Part shown: positions 1 through 10,532 of the stretch, piece by piece
Layout of the letters: each line of letters starts with the position of its first letter
Position numbering within the stretch: position 1 is the first letter of the stretch
NCBI GenBank assembly: GCA_905250885.1
Contig: CAJNOQ010002803.1
Coordinates: forward strand, 1-22,608
Direction: 5' to 3'
Origin: Didymodactylos carnosus
Lineage: Eukaryota; Rotifera; Eurotatoria; Philodinida; Philodinidae
Length of the DNA: 22,608 nucleotides
Notes under the pieces: generated by a model
Database searches by the model: none
What the model was told of the DNA's origin: nothing
The model's input: only the letters and a program-made list of their open reading frames with translations
Position numbers and translations under genes: made by a program

Positions 1-169
1 AATATATTTGTCTTCTAATCAGAAAAGTTCGTCTTGTCCTTTTTCAAACTAGAAACTGAAACGAAATATTCAGTGAATTGGCCGTAGGCTTGTCACAGAA
101 AATCCTGATGATCATTTATACGCACATAATTCAAAGGCAATGTTGTCCGACGATGTTGATCATCAATAG

Positions 170-980
170 AGACCTGCAACCCGGTCCGAACCCGACTCGA
201 CCCTAGGGTCGGGTCGGGTTCGAGTTGAACATTGGGTGGCGCAAATTAAAACATAGATAATAATTTCAAGTTTGTATTAATCGTTGAAAAGTTAACTTTA
301 CTGGAATTTTCAGTTGAAATATTTATTTCAGAACAACAGCATTCGCTAACGAGGCAAGGTCTTCAGATGCCCAACTCCGTTTTTAATGATATTATGCCAC
401 TTAACAGAGGAAAGTGAGCTGATAAAACCCTCAAAGGAGACCCAAATCAGTTCTTTCAAAAGTTATGAACTTTTTTGTTCTAAAGGAACACAGTGGGTAG
501 TAACAGTAATAATTCTGTAACCCAGTCAGAACGGAGAATTCAGAAGTGAAATTTTCTTTTGTACTTTCGCTAATAGTCTGCTAATATTACAGAAAATTTG
601 AGCGTTATATTTTCCTAAATTCGCTTGCCATTGAACTTTTCTTTTTGAAGGAAAACAATGTTTTTCCAAACTGCACAATTTTCAATGATAAGATTTCTCT
701 TTTATTAGAGGTGATATTGAGAACTTAGAAAGATATAACGCTCAAATTTTCTGGAATATTAGCAGACTATTAGCAAAAGATCACTCGCCTGTAATGCGAT
801 ACCCTCCGCTAAATAAATAGGTAAATAAAAAGACATAAACTTAAAAACAAAACAAAAGAGTAAAAATTTATCGGATCGGATCGTGTTCGGGTTAGATGTT
901 GTCGGATCGGGTCGGGTTCGGGTCCGCATTTTGACAGTCAAGTCGGGTTCGGGTTATGTTTTCTTAACCCGTGCAGGTCT
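170..980. mobile_element. Non-autonomous DNA transposon with short TIRs and GGGTTCGGGT-type subterminal repeats
   Basis: The ends are short inverted repeats: AGACCTGCA at 170-178 and its complement TGCAGGTCT at 972-980. Just inside both ends lie several copies of CGAACCCGAC-like units (about 184-230, and in the opposite orientation at about 870-965), far more GC-rich than the surrounding DNA. Repeated subterminal motifs of this kind are typical of binding sites for a transposase, for example in hAT or P-like elements. No transposase reading frame is present, so the element would depend on a transposase supplied elsewhere. I could not find a convincing target-site duplication, so the exact ends and the superfamily remain open. 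A second palindromic element sits inside it at 563-779. Confidence 0.6.
563..779. repeat. Palindromic MITE-like element nested in the 170-980 element
   Basis: Arms of about 50 bp at 563-613 and 730-779 are close inverted copies: the left reads CTTTCGCTAATAGTCTGCTA onwards, and the right carries its complement ending TAGCAGACTATTAGCAAAAG. The middle (about 115 bp) is AT-rich without a reading frame. It is either a later insertion into the outer element or part of that element's own structure. I prefer insertion because its base composition differs from the GC-rich outer ends. Confidence 0.6.
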
Positions 981-1551
981 TTAATCAAGTGTTCCAGTAT
1001 CCGTGTCTTTTGTCAATTGTTGTGTGCTGTAGATTAGTTGCGGTCGATCATTTTATTCAGACATTTCTTTATTGATGATATCAAGTTTTGCCATTGTTTC
1101 GAAGTTACTCGAGCTGTTGTTGTTTAGCTCTCCGATCCGACGTTTTTGTTCTATGATCATACCTGTACTTGTTTGCTTCTAATGTTCACTGTTAACTTGA
1201 CTTCTTTGTTTGTTGATGAAGCCGTATAACTGATGAACAAACAAAAGAGATTGTTTTACTCAAGCCATGAAAAATGATAAGAAACAATGAATAACTTACA
1301 TTTTGGAGGGACTCGTGATTAGATAGCAAAACTTCGCGCAAGATAGTTAATGACAAAATGACAGAGCATTGCTCATGAACCACTATGAGTGTCTGACTTT
1401 TTATAGAAAATAGTCTGATAAGATTCCATACCATTTTTCAATTTATTGAGTATGTGGACAAAAATAATTTATTACAAGTAAGAAAGAATATTGTAAAAAA
1501 AGTGTTGCAAAATAGAAAGATAAAGATCGACTTGTTCGAGTAATTATCACA
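981..1551. other. Intergenic stretch downstream of the CSPP1-like gene
   Basis: No convincing coding region. It contains a weak inverted repeat of TTTGTTTGTT/AACAAACAAA around 1205-1245, and near its right end the likely 3' UTR of the minus-strand gene that stops at 1552. Confidence 0.4.
1468..1473 (-). terminator. Candidate polyadenylation signal for the CSPP1-like gene
   Basis: AATAAA on the minus strand (TTTATT on plus) lies about 80 nt downstream of the stop codon at 1552-1554, a usual distance for an animal 3' UTR. A second copy is at 1442-1447. In AT-rich DNA such hexamers are common by chance. Confidence 0.4.
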
Positions 1552-4500
1552 TTACAAATCTTCATAGATTTGATAATTATTTCGATGATTGCTCAAACGT
1601 TTTTGTTTTGGATAATAGAAATCTGTTTGAGACACCGGCATAGTTTTGACAATGTCTTGGGGATCTTGTTCAGTCATTATCAAACGTCCTGTATGATCTT
1701 TTGTCTAAAAGGCAAAACCGTTTGTTATATATAGGGACAAAAATGAAATATGAAGAGAACTTACCCAACTGCTTCTTGGCTTTTCAAAACTCTGATCAAC
1801 ATTATGTCGTCGATTTGTATAACCCGGTGCACCACCACCACCTTTTCCCCACCAATTATTCATAGATTCCGTGTGCTAAAAAACATGAATGAACTAATAT
1901 TTGCTATAGTTTTGCCAATTCTTATATGTACTTGAAGATCTTGTACATTGTTATGCATTTTATTTAATTTTTGATAACGAGCTCGTTCTTCTGCTTGTTG
2001 AACTAAATCGGCATGAAGAACACGACTAGCATCAGACTTAAATCGTCGTGCACCTATATTCTAAAAATAATTCGTAGACTATTTTCATCTTTATTTTGCA
2101 TTTAAATCATCATTATTCTTTACTTCTCTCGTTGTGTCTGTCGTTGGTAATGATTTTCTTAATGGATATCGATAATTTTCCAATTGATTGATCCAATCAG
2201 CTGTATCACCAGCCTAAAACAATAGACTAATGATAAACAAAGCCAAAAATAACCATCATGCATGCTTGTGCAAGCACAAAAGTTTACAATATCGGCAAGT
2301 ACAGTAAAAACATGCGTTTGTGAAAAAAGACTTTTTATTCTAATTAATAAATATTCTGTGAGAATAAATGCATCATCGAATATGTCCAAGCGCTAATTAA
2401 GCATCGCTCAATATATTCTGATTGTTAATTCATTGGTCAATACATCTAGATGCAGATAAATATTTCTCTCAATGCAACTATATGGCCAATGAATTGACAT
2501 TTACATTGAGTTAAACTTGATGCATTAAGATGTATTAAACTATACATTGAACAATACAGCGAGATAACTCGATGCTTCATCTAGAACATCTAGATAAAAG
2601 AGTAAAAAATATTGAACGATATATCAGCTAAAGCATCTAGATATTTTGACTGAAACACTTTTACTTGGATGCAACCTTCTCGTTCTACCGATGTACATTA
2701 ATTCTCCGAGTTTAATGTGCATTATAAATATGTCTTTTCACGATATACAGTATATAAAGACGCTTGCAGTGAATTTATAGTTACTAAAAAGTACGAGCTG
2801 AATCTACCGTCCAGTGTGATGGTACATAAAGATCATGATATGTTACTCGACGTTCTTGATCATCTTGCTGAAAATAATTTATACTTTTCAAAACTAAATA
2901 ATAATTGGATGATCACTGAAGAAGAAGAAGAATAACCCGCCTTGTGGCTATCGGTGCAGAGTGCTGCTGTGCCAGTTTCAATAGGTCGATATCTTTCCTG
3001 CAGTTGACAAACTTCTGAAATGGTCACCCATCCCGTTACTACCCATGTTGTCACAACCGGGGCTTAACCACGATTATTTTAGGAACCGATGGTTAACCGG
3101 GGTTATTCAACTGAAACCATAGCAACACAGCAGAAAAATCGACGGTTGACCTCACAATTAACCGAAAAAACGGTCGGTCTCGTCGGTTTTTCTGCTGTGT
3201 TGCTATGGTTTCAGTTGAATAACCGCGGTTAACCATCGGTTCTTAAAATAATCATGGTTAACCGCCGGTTTCGACAACATGGGTAGTCATCAACCACAGC
3301 TCTGAACAGAAGGCTAGCCTGACGCAGAGTTCTTTCGCCTAATTACTTGAGCATTTCAGACTTCCTCATACACACTTCGCCAACCACGTACTAGCTTTCC
3401 GGAAAGCCACGAGGACTAACCGAAGAAGCTGTATTGTACGTCACAACGTAGTGAGTATGCTGTCAGACGGGTGGTCCGAGGCACTAAAACATAAGTAACT
3501 TGCCCAAGGTTATTATATAACTTTGCTAGCGCCGAAGTTCGAACATAGTATGTTTGAAGTACGTGACGAACAACATAACCATCAAGCCACGCTGCCCTCT
3601 AGGTCACTGACAAATGAATGCTCGCTTATACATCTGAACTTCAGTAATTTATGTACGATTGTAATCTAGTTTTAACTGTACTAATTAAATGTTGTAAATT
3701 TTTCAAATAACTCGAAATTTAGAGAAAAAAAATTTTAAGACAAACGTTTGATTATCTTTCAAGGCGGGTGAGTGGAATCACTTACGTTTGACTTCTGAAT
3801 AATATCTTCTTCACGACGTCTTAATTGTTCTAATTCCAAATCTCGTTTTTGTTCTTCAATATTTTCTGGGTATACACGTCGATAAAAACCTAGTGGTTCT
3901 CTCGTATTCTTAAAGAGAATAAGGAGTACATATATAATTTCGATAGATCGTAACGTTTTGAGCAGTACACACACCAATTTATCTTGTAAACTTCCACTGT
4001 AACGCGTAAATTTTTGTCCAGTCGTGGAATGAATCAATGGCGCACCAGCACCTGGTCTTCCCCATGGATCATACATTTCTTGTTGCGGGATGACGTTAAA
4101 CACATTTTGACCCTCTTTATTTGGATCTATAATCGATAACAATAAAAGAAATACTAAATGTAGATCATCAAAGCTCACATAAAGAACTTATTATAACTTT
4201 GAAAATTAACATTCAGTTTCTTCTTCGACTGAATATATAAAGTTAAAAATTCAAATATTTTTTACATTTGCTTATTTAGTCAGTAGAGCGATGGTACATC
4301 ATACAGCAATACAGTCAGTTATGATAGAGATTTTTCTTTATTTTTTTGCTTGCGCTCTCTCTGTCTTTATCTCTCCGGATATGAATAATTTAATATTTAA
4401 ATAAAATATTTTCTCACCAAATAGTAGAAATGGATCATGTGCATCTCCCTTGATTGGATTTGGTATTGATTGTTGTTGTGGATTCGTTGGATTCGTTTGT

Positions 4501-6929
4501 ATATTGGGTGTGTTTTGTTGATTTTTCTAAAAATGGTAAAAAGATGATCGTAAAAGCGACCGAGTAATATTTAATAATACATACAGGTCCATAGAAACGT
4601 TGAAAATCATAATTTGTTCCTCCGTTCTGTTGTTGCTGTGGTTGATATGTTCCATTTATGTTAGGGTTACTTTGATATTGATATTGTGTAGGTTGGGTAT
4701 AATTAGTAGCATAATTAGTACTACTATTTTGTGTATATGATTCAGATTGTGCGGATGATGGGAAAGTATTAGCATTATAATTTGACGTAATCGGTGGCGG
4801 GGCATTCATATCTAAATTGGGTGATGGAGCTCGACCTTTTGTGATTAATTCCTGTAGTTCATTTTCATCTATGCAAAAGAAATCATCAGTTAATGGTGTT
4901 TATATAAAAGGATTGTATGTTTCTAAAATAATGAGTCAATTGACATCCTTGGTGTCATCAAAACATTCACTAGGGTAACTCGTATAATTAATGAGGAATA
5001 AAATAATATTTGATAATTTGACGCTTAATAAGTGTTCTTTATGCTGCCATATTTGTATTTTTAATAGCAGTAAAAAAGAATGCATTTTAAACAATAGGAA
5101 CATTATTACCTACCAACAAATGTTGTTTGACTATTTCTTCCAAATGGATAATGTTTAAGCTAAAAATAAAAATTAAATTGTATTAAAAAAATCTTGATTG
5201 CCAATAGGTATGGGTGCACTTTATAACAACTAGCAACAAGAAAAAAAAGAAAAAAATCAAAAATGACAGAAATGAAAAAAAGAAATGAACAGCAGTATTA
5301 TAATGAAACGATGTATTTTTTAAAGGTTTTTTGGTTGTATGCAATGTCGAATAAAAAATAACACCAAACGTTGCTGGGTTCATTTCCGAACTGTTCAAAA
5401 TATAGTCGTTATAAATAAAACGATCTATAACATTTCAGAAAATTTCTGCAGTATCACAAACTCAGATAGATCATAAAGAGATACGATATGTATCTGTTAC
5501 AATTACTCGTCACTTAGAATAAATTGTAACTGTTGCATATCTAATCATCTACTTAAGTTTAGCAAATGCGTCAAATTACTCTTGATCAATTAAAAGAGAA
5601 AATCACTTTTCACATTTATGAACAGTTCTTTGCGTACAAAATCACGAGGTTAATAGTCCTCTATATAAGAAAGGATAGGAAAACCTGAGAAATGTACACT
5701 TTTTTAAAACAACAGGCAAATGTAATTTTTCAAGTTCCGAGAGTTCAACTCATTATCTCTTACAATTCTCTTCGTACATCGAACATAAGATGCAGCTTTA
5801 ATGTAAAGCCTTGAAGCATCTTGAAAACATTACTTTGGATGCTTTACTTCTGAGGATAAGTTTTGATATAGATGCTAGGAAAACAATACTACAAGCTACT
5901 GAAAGTTACATCAAAACTTTAAATGGTTCATCACTTCTCTTAAATTATATCTCCAGTGCCGTGGCGAAGAAAACAAGCAGGTATTCTAGGAGTACTGTAC
6001 GAACTTTTGGAAGAATAGACTTTCTCTGTGATGCTGGCTGCTATAATCTTCTGGATAGATTTTAACTTCAAAAAAATTGGGAGAATGGAACAAAATCGAA
6101 AAGCAAGTATGATGCACGATACCCGTCGTCACGGGACTGTATCGTTTCTTGTGAAAAGCTTCTACATTGCACTATTGTAAGACTCCAACTGCTGAATATC
6201 TCGGTATTTTCTTTTTACTTTTCTTTTTACTTTCTGCCTTTTATATTCTTATTTACTGCCATTTGTCTTTTATTTCGTTAGAACTTCTGCAGGTGCTTTA
6301 ATGAGCTGGTGCTTGGTTGTGTACATTATCTGCCCTTGTTAAAATTAAATAAAGATTATATCAAATTATTTATTGATAACATCATATGTACTCAGAATAC
6401 ACGTGAACCATAGGCGGCAGAGCTCTTAGGCTTCGGGTGGCTCAGATATTTGATTTCCTTTCATCATTCTTTGAAAAAAGTTTTTGAGCTTTCCGTAGAT
6501 TAGAATCGTTCCGCCGCCTATGATGTGAACTACTATATGGTATCCGCTAGATTTCATCATTTTTCTAGGAAGGAAAGTGCTATACTCACTAGTTGTTTTT
6601 CACGTTCAAGTTTTCTCTGTCTTTCTTGCTGTCGATGATGTAATTTTTCTGTTACTTGTTTATCTATATGAATAGAAGAAAAGACTAGATAACTCCTCTT
6701 TGTCTATTTTTGTGTAATATAATTTTTACCTAAAGCAACTTTGTAACGTAATTTTTGCACATCCTCGGGAGATAATGATCGTACTACCTGTGGTTGTGGT
6801 TGTGATTTTTGTCCTGGATAAAATCCAATTTCACTGTGACTACTATATTTTGGAAAAGTAGACAATGATGCCATTTTTTCTAATCGTACACCAAGTATAA
6901 AATCATTTAAATCTTGTTCATAATACGAT
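1552..6929 (-). CDS. CSPP1: CSPP1-like centrosome and spindle pole associated protein (13 exons decoded, 5' end not found)
   Basis: Exons, 5' to 3' on minus: 6929-6730, 6663-6590, 5159-5114, 4868-4585, 4526-4418, 4126-3975, 3908-3786, 2213-2124, 2060-1932, 1875-1765 and 1704-1552 join in frame, each with AG/GT borders, to about 489 codons ending in TAA. Family marks: an N-terminal DLNDFI segment; a basic, Gln/Arg-rich probable coiled coil (about residues 68-91); HYPFGRN (94-100); a Gln/Asn/Pro-rich low-complexity part (about 120-225); DPWGRPGAGAP (257-267); a charged helix-rich part (289-400); and a second motif of the same type, NWWGKGGGGAP (409-419). The repeated W-G-x-x-G-x-G-A-P motif is what I recognise from CSPP1, a microtubule-binding protein of centrosomes, spindle poles and cilia. 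The protein is much shorter than the roughly 1,200-residue human form. The first exon decoded begins mid-codon at 6929, so at least one upstream exon is missing; an internal Met at 6874 is an alternative start. Family call is from memory, hence moderate confidence; the gene structure itself is well supported. Confidence 0.65.
2428..2650. repeat. Short inverted and direct repeats in the CSPP1-like intron
   Basis: AATTCATTGG near 2428 is mirrored by CCAATGAATT near 2485, and the word CATCTAGA recurs (about 2444, 2579, 2589, 2634). This looks like the remains of one or more small repeats or MITEs in the large intron 2214-3785. No boundaries or duplications could be fixed. Confidence 0.3.
2920..3603 (-). 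mobile_element. tRNA-derived CORE-type SINE (minus strand), interrupted by a MITE
   Basis: On the minus strand the element starts with a tRNA-like head: A box TGGCTTGATGG (3589-3579) and B box GTTCGAACTTC (3544-3534). About 25-30 nt after the B box it continues with CCTTGGGCAAGTTACTTA (3509-3492) and then GTGCCTCGG. These match in sequence and spacing the conserved central domain of CORE-SINEs such as mammalian MIR as I remember it. The 3' end is a (TTC)n tail (2934-2920). TCACTGA flanks both ends as a direct repeat (2913-2919 and 3604-3610), the expected 7-bp target-site duplication. Further in, GGGATGGGTGACC (3034-3022) resembles the 3' part of 5S rRNA. Without the inserted MITE the SINE is about 440 bp. 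It lies in an intron of the CSPP1-like gene, in the same direction as that gene. Confidence 0.75.
3042..3283. mobile_element. Palindromic MITE with TA duplication, inserted in the SINE
   Basis: The 242-bp element is almost completely self-complementary. Outer repeats CCCATGTTGTC / GACAACATGGG are followed by matching arms that include AACCGCGGTTAACC-like words and TTGCTATGGTTTCAGTTGAA with its complement, around a short centre near 3160. TA is present on both sides (3040-3041 and 3284-3285), as expected for Tc1/mariner-type insertion. Removing it and one TA rejoins the SINE. There is no coding capacity. Confidence 0.75.
6116..6145. repeat. Short interrupted hairpin
   Basis: ACGATAC (6116-6122) pairs with GTATCGT (6139-6145), and within it CCCGT (6122-6126) pairs with ACGGG (6131-6135). 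Possibly a relic of a palindromic element; no function can be assigned. Confidence 0.35.
6409..6524. mobile_element. Small MITE with GGCGGC-rich TIR and GTGAAC duplication
   Basis: CATAGGCGGC (6409-6418) is mirrored by GCCGCCTATG (6513-6522). GTGAAC occurs directly before (6403-6408) and just after (6525-6530), which fits a 6-bp target duplication if the right end includes the extra AT at 6523-6524. The interior is about 95 bp and non-coding. It lies inside an intron of the CSPP1-like gene. Confidence 0.55.
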
Positions 6930-9350
6930 CTAAATTTTCAGAAAATTTTTATTAAAATTTTTATACGATGAAATTAATGATCGATGCATGCAACACAAAG
7001 CCATTTATGTGAGTGTCTTATCTTTATAGCTGTAAGCTCAAACCAACACAACAAAAATAAACAAACGTGTAGCAACGATGTGCATCTTTTTCACCAATTT
7101 TGTTTGGCCCTCCTCACTTTATTTTGAGATGAAGAATATATTTATATATTTGTTTTTTGAAATGATTATATTGCGTACAGCATAGTGTTCGCGTCTCTGG
7201 ATCGTGGATTGGTGCTTGTGAAACACAATTTTAATTTTTTTTATAAATAGTGCATAAATCCTAGAAAAAGAAGTTGAAATACAGACGGTGAAATCATATG
7301 TTAAAAAATTATCGAAAACAAAGCATAACTTATTTAGAAAATCTTTCTTCAATCTTCCTTGAAAATTCGAATAGATTTTAATTTCTCTTAATTTTTAATT
7401 TTTAATGCCGAGTACCCTGTAAGCATTCCAACTATATTATGAATACTAAACTATGTTTTGAAACAAACCTGTGCCATCAACGTAGCTATTTTCTGTAGTC
7501 AACAACTCAACGTATAGTAGAAAACTCGAGAATTTGATGATCTATGATGCCATTACAACTTGTCATCTAAAAATTCTTACATATTACACTGTGTATGTTT
7601 TTTTTTATGTACTAAAAAAAAGCCCTTGTAGTTTGATTTGTGGTACAATGAAGCCTACTGGATGAACACTACTTATTTTGACGAAAAATTTATACAAAAT
7701 TGACACTATCATAAATTGATAAATTATTTTTAAATGTCGAGAAAAACTATTTAAAAGGTTTCGTTTATCGTTTTAACATCTTTCTATTTGCTGTGTTATA
7801 TCGTAACTTGTCTTTCAAATATTAAACAGAATCACATTCAATGTTGAAAAAGATATTAGAGTGAAAAAGATGAGAGAAGTGGCAAGTGAAATATGCGGAA
7901 ATCATCAAACAAAAAGTTTTTAAAAAAAAAACTAGTTTTACCTTTTTTTACTCTTAATTCAGTCATTTAGCTTTTCTCAATGATAAATTTCTCACAAAAT
8001 GAATTTGAATAGTAATTAAGAGTCGTTAACGAAAAGAAGTAGAAAAATGAAAAAATAGTGAATAGTACACTTTCTATTTTGTACGTTGACAACCCGTTAG
8101 AAATTTGAAGAAGAAAAAAATGCAAACGGAAATCTACTATTTAGAAAAAAACGTAAAGTGCCGATCACTGAACAGAAACACTTTTGTTTAAGCTTAATGT
8201 TCTTAAGAAGAAGAGAAAAAAAATGAGAGGAAAAATTGAAAATATAAATAAAATCGAATCAAGAACAACGTTGGCAAGATAAACAACATAAAAAAAAAGA
8301 CTAATATAAGTGTGTATTTATTTAAATGGTGTATGAACAAAAACAACAAATAAATCATAAAAAACATTGATATTTTATCATACTCTACTTACAAGCATAC
8401 ATGCATATATTCAGTTTTATTGATTAATTTTCTTTAACTTTAATTACAAACATTAAATTAAAACTAATTAAGAGTTCATCACTGAATCATTATTCTATCT
8501 TGGTGAAATTTAAATTTTCTTCCTCCGTTTTGATATTACAATCAATGTTATTTATAAAATTATGTGTGTATGTCTAAATAGTTGAAAAGTTAATAAAAAA
8601 ATCTCAAACATCTAGTCTTCTTTTGGCTCTCAGATCAAAAGTTCAATTAGAATATTTTTGTTGTTAGTTGCACTAATCAGCTTAGAGTCGCTATTGACAG
8701 AAAAATTTGTTTTTTTTTGTCTATTTATTAAAAATACATGACGATGATATAAATTGAAAAATAAAATAAAAAAATAATTTTAAATCCAAGTAAGACGTTT
8801 ACATGCTTTCATTAGTCTTTGTGTATCTAAGTACGTTCTAATCGTTTAAACATTATGAATAAAAAACTCCAATGTCAATTGATCATGCAAAGTTTATTTA
8901 TAAAAGTTTCTTCACGATATGTCTGGTAACGTGAAGATACTTAAACATTGCTTAGTTTCGTCATGTATTAATAATCTAGACTACACAAACAAAATCATGC
9001 TAGAAATTAAAAAGAGATAATCAATATAAGCTATGAAGAGATACAATTATTATCTACATCAACAGCGACAAGAAAAAATCAGTTTCTGTTACTTACTGTT
9101 GTGTTCACTTTTTTTTTCTCTTCTATTTGCTAACAATAACATAAATTATATAATAGACATGTGATCTGAATTTCTAGCACATTCAGATTATATTCGCGTG
9201 AACATTATACTTTATTTTAAATGAAATCAACATTTTAAACAAGATAGTAAGTTTTTTCCTTTTTCTAAATAAAACGAAGATATAGATACATACAACTGTG
9301 ATTTCACGTGATCATCGTGCTCTCTCTCTCTCTCTTATAATAAACCGAGG
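6930..9350. other. Gene-poor AT-rich stretch upstream of the CSPP1-like gene
   Basis: About 2.4 kb with many A/T runs and no reading frame that looks coding on either strand. It must hold the first exon(s) and promoter of the CSPP1-like gene, but I cannot place them with confidence. One weak candidate start is ATGGCTTT near 6990-6997, followed by GTGTTG, a poor donor. A (CT)n microsatellite lies at about 9319-9335. Confidence 0.4.
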
Positions 9351-9542
9351 CTTCCGAATTGAGACCGCTTTTTTGATGAAATGTCTTAATTGTCTTTAAG
9401 TCTTAGTTGACATCAAACAAACATCAGAGGGCGAGAAGCAGAGAGTGAGAGTGAGTGCAAAAACGTGGTCTCAATTCCCCAAGCAAAATAAAAAATTGAT
9501 AAACTTTGTTTATCGATTTTTTATTTTGCTTGGGTCGGAAAG
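9351..9542. mobile_element. MITE with CTTCCGAATTGAGACC TIRs, itself interrupted by a hairpin element
   Basis: The left end CTTCCGAATTGAGACC (9351-9366) is mirrored on the right by GGTCTCAATT (9467-9476) plus TCGGAAAG (9535-9542). The two parts of the right repeat are separated by a 58-bp palindrome. Removing it restores a near-complete right TIR. The interior has a GAGA-rich stretch (about 9428-9455) and no reading frame. Confidence 0.6.
9478..9534. repeat. 57-bp near-perfect hairpin inserted in a TIR
   Basis: Arms 9478-9504 and 9508-9534 are 27 bp each, begin CCCAAGCAAAATAAAA, and differ at a single position when folded, with a 3-nt loop TTT. It interrupts the right TIR of the surrounding MITE, so it arrived after that element. 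No clear duplication flanks it. Confidence 0.7.
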
Positions 9543-10532
9543 AGCCATTATAAACATATAGGGTTAAAATTATCTAATTATTTTTAAACATACTCTTATT
9601 GAACGTTGCTACTTGTGAAATTTAAGAAGTCTCTAGTAGAATTATTATTGTTATTTTATTTTCAGTGGTACACATCAGATGACAATGAAAAGTATAAATT
9701 TATAATAGCAAAATTGCCGATAGAGTCAAAAATACATAAAACAATAAAATCAACTTTTATAGTTTCATGACACGCAAAAAAGCCAGAAACGAATCAGAAA
9801 AAGTGAATTCAATTCGATTCAACTGAACATTTTCAAAACCTGAATCGGTTCGATTCGACTCAATTCAATGAAATATATTGACGTTTTTCTTTCTTTGTTT
9901 TTCAATTCTTACTTCGTAAGAGACTGCCTCAAGTTAATGCACTTGAACAGAACATGTCATTTATTCGACAAGAACTCTTAAACAAACAAAGAAAAGAATA
10001 TAAACATGAGAAATCTTGTTCACAGAATTTGATTAAACGTAAAAATAATATATTATTGACGGCTTGCTGATGAACAATTTGGATAGTATTGAACAGATCT
10101 CTCAAAGTAAAAAATTCAAACACAGTTGACGACGATATTTATGGATATTGACAGTTATAATCCAAACATAGTTCTGTGGTTTTGATTGCTGACACTTTAA
10201 TAGTAGCAACTAGTAGTGTTTCTTTCTTTAACGTATTTAATGTCTATATTCAGAAAACGATGAAAAATGAAAAAGAATAAATATAATCGCATATTTTCAG
10301 TATATTTCTGTATCTGATAGTGAATAAACTTTTCGATTAAAAACTTGTAAATTTTTAAATAATGTTATTGATTTTGTACAAATTATTTTTAGTTTTGTTG
10401 ATTATCCCTCATTTTCTTTTTATTGTCTATTTCTACGATAAAAAATAAGTAAACATTACATTCTCAGGTATTTATCTGATATTAAAAAGAAAATCGAAAT
10501 TAAGTAATTCTATCATAAATAAAATATAAAAT
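9543..10532. other. Intergenic AT-rich stretch
   Basis: Nothing is certain here. TTCGATTC-like words in both orientations at about 9795-9870 suggest a decayed element with subterminal repeats. A possible coding relic on the plus strand is listed separately at 9921-10070. Confidence 0.35.
9921..10070 (+). pseudogene. Possible exon relic, coiled-coil-like
   Basis: A 49-codon open frame follows a pyrimidine-rich stretch ending in AG (9920), like a splice acceptor. Its composition is charged and coil-like (for example LEQNMSFIRQELLNKQRKEY), unlike random AT-rich translation, and it ends in two successive TGA codons. There is no start, no donor, and no neighbouring exon that I can find. It may be a fragment of a decayed gene, or chance. 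Confidence 0.2.

Larger units (their letters stand above)
5160..6589 (-). other. Large intron of the CSPP1-like gene (1.43 kb)
   Basis: This intron separates the short exon 5114-5159 from exon 6590-6663. It contains AT-rich DNA, a hairpin (6116-6145) and a small TIR element (6409-6524). A plus-strand open frame at 5811-6065 has no recognisable domain and no supporting gene structure. The rest shows nothing I can name. Confidence 0.6.

Noticed and set aside
1750-1935. Plus-strand open frame of 61 codons
   Set aside because: It is the antisense shadow of a confirmed CSPP1-like exon (1765-1875) and its intron.
2717-2935. 72-codon plus-strand open frame ending in a run of Glu
   Set aside because: The Glu run is the (GAA)n/(TTC)n tail of the minus-strand SINE, and the rest is intron sequence without motifs.
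5811-6065. 84-codon plus-strand open frame inside a CSPP1-like intron
   Set aside because: No recognisable domain, no matching splice structure and no repeat-derived protein similarity; most likely chance.
7119-7352. Minus-strand open frame of 77 codons as a possible first exon of the CSPP1-like gene
   Set aside because: The translation is Phe/Ile/Lys-rich without family features, and no donor in suitable phase links it to the exon ending at 6929.
9319-9335. (CT)n run as a regulatory GAGA-type site
   Set aside because: Short simple-sequence runs are common here and no promoter is known nearby; treated as a microsatellite.
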